DNA from: Hyphomicrobiales bacterium
GTDB taxonomy: Bacteria; Pseudomonadota; Alphaproteobacteria; Rhizobiales; Xanthobacteraceae
NCBI GenBank assembly: GCA_017305715.1
Contig: JAFKKG010000016.1
Span: forward strand, 1-64,000
Reading direction: 5' to 3'
DNA: 64,000 bases
In this document: one piece after another, positions 62,686 through 64,000 of the stretch
Layout: every line of letters begins with the position of its first letter
Numbering within the stretch: the first letter of the stretch is position 1
The notes under the pieces: generated by a model
Databases searched by the model: none
The model's input: only the letters and a program-made list of their open reading frames with translations
Told to the model about the DNA's origin: nothing
Program-made: the position numbers and the translations under genes

Positions 62686-64000
62686 ATGGCCAGACCCGCC
62701 ATTGAGCCGGGCGCGCAGCTCGACGGTTTCACGATCGGCGCGCGCGTCCATCAGGGCGGCATGGCGACGCTGTGGAGCGTGACCCATCCCGGCATCAATG
62801 TGCCGCTGCTGATGAAGGTGCCAAAGGTTTCCGAAGGCGAGGATCCGGCCGCGATCGTCTCTTTCGAGATGGAGCAGATGATCGTGCCGCGGCTCGCCGG
62901 CCCGCACGTTCCCCTCTGTTTCGGCTCGGGCGATTTCGACCGGCAGCCTTATGTCGTGATCGAGCGCATTCCCGGCAAGACGCTCTATGCCCGGCTCGGC
63001 GATCTGCCGCTATCTTACGAAGAAGCGCGGGGGATCGCCGGCAAGATCGCCACCGCACTGGCCGATCTGCACCGGCAGAACGTGATCCATCACGACATCA
63101 AACCGAGCAGCATCATGTTTCGCGACAGCGGCGAGGCAGTACTGATCGATTTCGGGCTGTCGCATCACAATCAACTGCCCGATCTATTGCAGGAGGAATT
63201 CCGCCTGCCCTATGGCACCGCGCCCTACATGGCGCCGGAGCGCCTGCTCGGCGTGCGCGACGATCCGCGCAGCGATCTGTTTTCGCTGGGCGTTCTGCTG
63301 TATTTCTTCACCACCGGCGTGCGGCCGTTCGGCGAGTCCGAGACCCTGCGCGGCATGAAACGGCGGCTGTGGCGCGATCCCACGCCGCCGCGCCAGCTCA
63401 AGGGCGATTATCCGCCTTGGCTTCAGGAAATCGTGCTGCGGTGCCTGGAGATCGAACCGGTCTGGCGGCACCCGACGGCGTCGCAACTGGCGTTTGAACT
63501 GGCGCATCCCGATCAGGTCAAACTCACCGCGCGGTCGGAGCGCTTGCGGCGCGATCCGATCACCACGGTGTGGCGCCGCCGCTTCAATCGCGGGCTGACC
63601 CTGCCAAAACCGAAATCGGATGTGGCGGCGCAACTGGCGTCGGGACCGATCGTGGCGGTCGCGCTCGATACCGAGGAAGGTTCGGGACCGCTCCATGAAT
63701 GCCTGCGCGCGACCGCCGAACAATTGCTGTCGACGTTGCCGTCCGCGCGGCTCGCCTGCATCAATGTCCTCAAACTCGGCCGCATCACCATCGACCGGAC
63801 GCTGGATGAGGAGGGCAACAACAAGCATATCGACCGCCTGGTCGCCTTGCGGCACTGGGCGTCGCCACTGAAGCTCGATGAAAGCAGGCTCACCGTGCAT
63901 GTGCTGGAAGCGGTCGATCCCGCATCCGCCATTCTGGAATTCACTCGGATAAATCAGGTCGACCATATCGTGATCGGCGCGCGGCAGAATTCGATGTTGC
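62686..64000 (+). CDS. Serine/threonine kinase fused to universal stress protein domain (partial)
   Basis: The product, open to the window end (438 residues seen), has a protein kinase domain at about 12-280: glycine loop VHQGGMATLW, Lys in LLMKVPK, catalytic loop VIHHDIKPSSIMF with Asp and Lys (His-Arg-Asp is His-His-Asp here), DFG in LIDFGLSHH, and APE in YMAPERLLG. After about 310 a universal stress protein domain begins (GPIVAVALDTEEG), and NQVDHIVIGARQNSML is its nucleotide-binding end, cut by the window. It likely senses stress through nucleotide binding. ATG 62686. The gene continues beyond the window; residues 64000 onward are not seen. Confidence 0.88.
   Translation, partial: MARPAIEPGAQLDGFTIGARVHQGGMATLWSVTHPGINVPLLMKVPKVSEGEDPAAIVSFEMEQMIVPRLAGPHVPLCFGSGDFDRQPYVVIERIPGKTLYARLGDLPLSYEEARGIAGKIATALADLHRQNVIHHDIKPSSIMFRDSGEAVLIDFGLSHHNQLPDLLQEEFRLPYGTAPYMAPERLLGVRDDPRSDLFSLGVLLYFFTTGVRPFGESETLRGMKRRLWRDPTPPRQLKGDYPPWLQEIVLRCLEIEPVWRHPTASQLAFELAHPDQVKLTARSERLRRDPITTVWRRRFNRGLTLPKPKSDVAAQLASGPIVAVALDTEEGSGPLHECLRATAEQLLSTLPSARLACINVLKLGRITIDRTLDEEGNNKHIDRLVALRHWASPLKLDESRLTVHVLEAVDPASAILEFTRINQVDHIVIGARQNSML

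Overview
The window looks like chromosomal DNA of a Bradyrhizobium-type alphaproteobacterium (Nitrobacteraceae). The evidence is high GC with strong GC3 bias, a perfect alphaproteobacterial SOS box (GAAC-N7-GAAC) before recA, a DUF1476 ATPase-inhibitor gene, iron-control-element (Irr) motifs at an iron-uptake operon, gene groups familiar from that family (recA/alaS/icd; purC-purS-purQ ... purL ... bolA ... grxD), and several palindromic intergenic repeat families of Bradyrhizobium style. No rRNA, tRNA, CRISPR array, prophage or intact insertion sequence was seen.

Layout. 0-3.2 kb: possible IS-end remnant, LexA-controlled recA, a DUF1835-type gene followed by a truncated second copy. 3.2-8 kb: glycine cleavage operon gcvT-gcvH-gcvP (minus strand) behind a tandem glycine riboswitch. 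8-18 kb: alaS, an exported DUF3455 protein, icd, a membrane-anchored hydrolase, a TrmJ-type RNA methyltransferase fused to a decayed DUF559 domain, a membrane GGDEF protein, and a TetR regulator. 18.3-24.9 kb: a co-directional cluster of an OsmC-like protein, an acyl-CoA-dehydrogenase-like flavoprotein, a two-domain rhodanese, a NrtA/CmpA-type ABC importer and cyanase, with a sigma-54-like promoter in front. 25-36.6 kb: PEP-mutase-like enzyme with divergent LysR, DUF1476 protein, purC-purS-purQ, a TctC-type binding protein, a nitroreductase fragment, an EamA transporter with an overlapping thioesterase, purL, a cupin protein and a winged-helix/TPR regulator. 36.6-49.8 kb: acyltransferase 3, DUF427 protein, bolA, LtrA-like protein, egtB and egtD, grxD with a macrodomain protein, tandem serine hydrolases, threonine aldolase, alpha-hydroxy-acid oxidase and rpsD. 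50-56.4 kb is more accessory: an orphan E2-like protein, an exported cupin, a long dispersed repeat, a class A beta-lactamase and a large polytopic membrane protein. 56.4-64 kb: murI, an iron-uptake operon (cytochrome b561, cupredoxin, FTR1), purB, a TetR gene with two mini-cistrons, a metallophosphoesterase and a Ser/Thr kinase-USP fusion cut by the window end.

How the parts relate. Glycine cleavage and purine synthesis are linked through one-carbon units. The cyanase cluster looks like a nitrogen-scavenging pathway that also handles sulfur, and is the best candidate here for an incompletely described system. The 57.2-59.3 kb operon carries two Irr-box-like sites, consistent with iron-regulated FTR1-type uptake.
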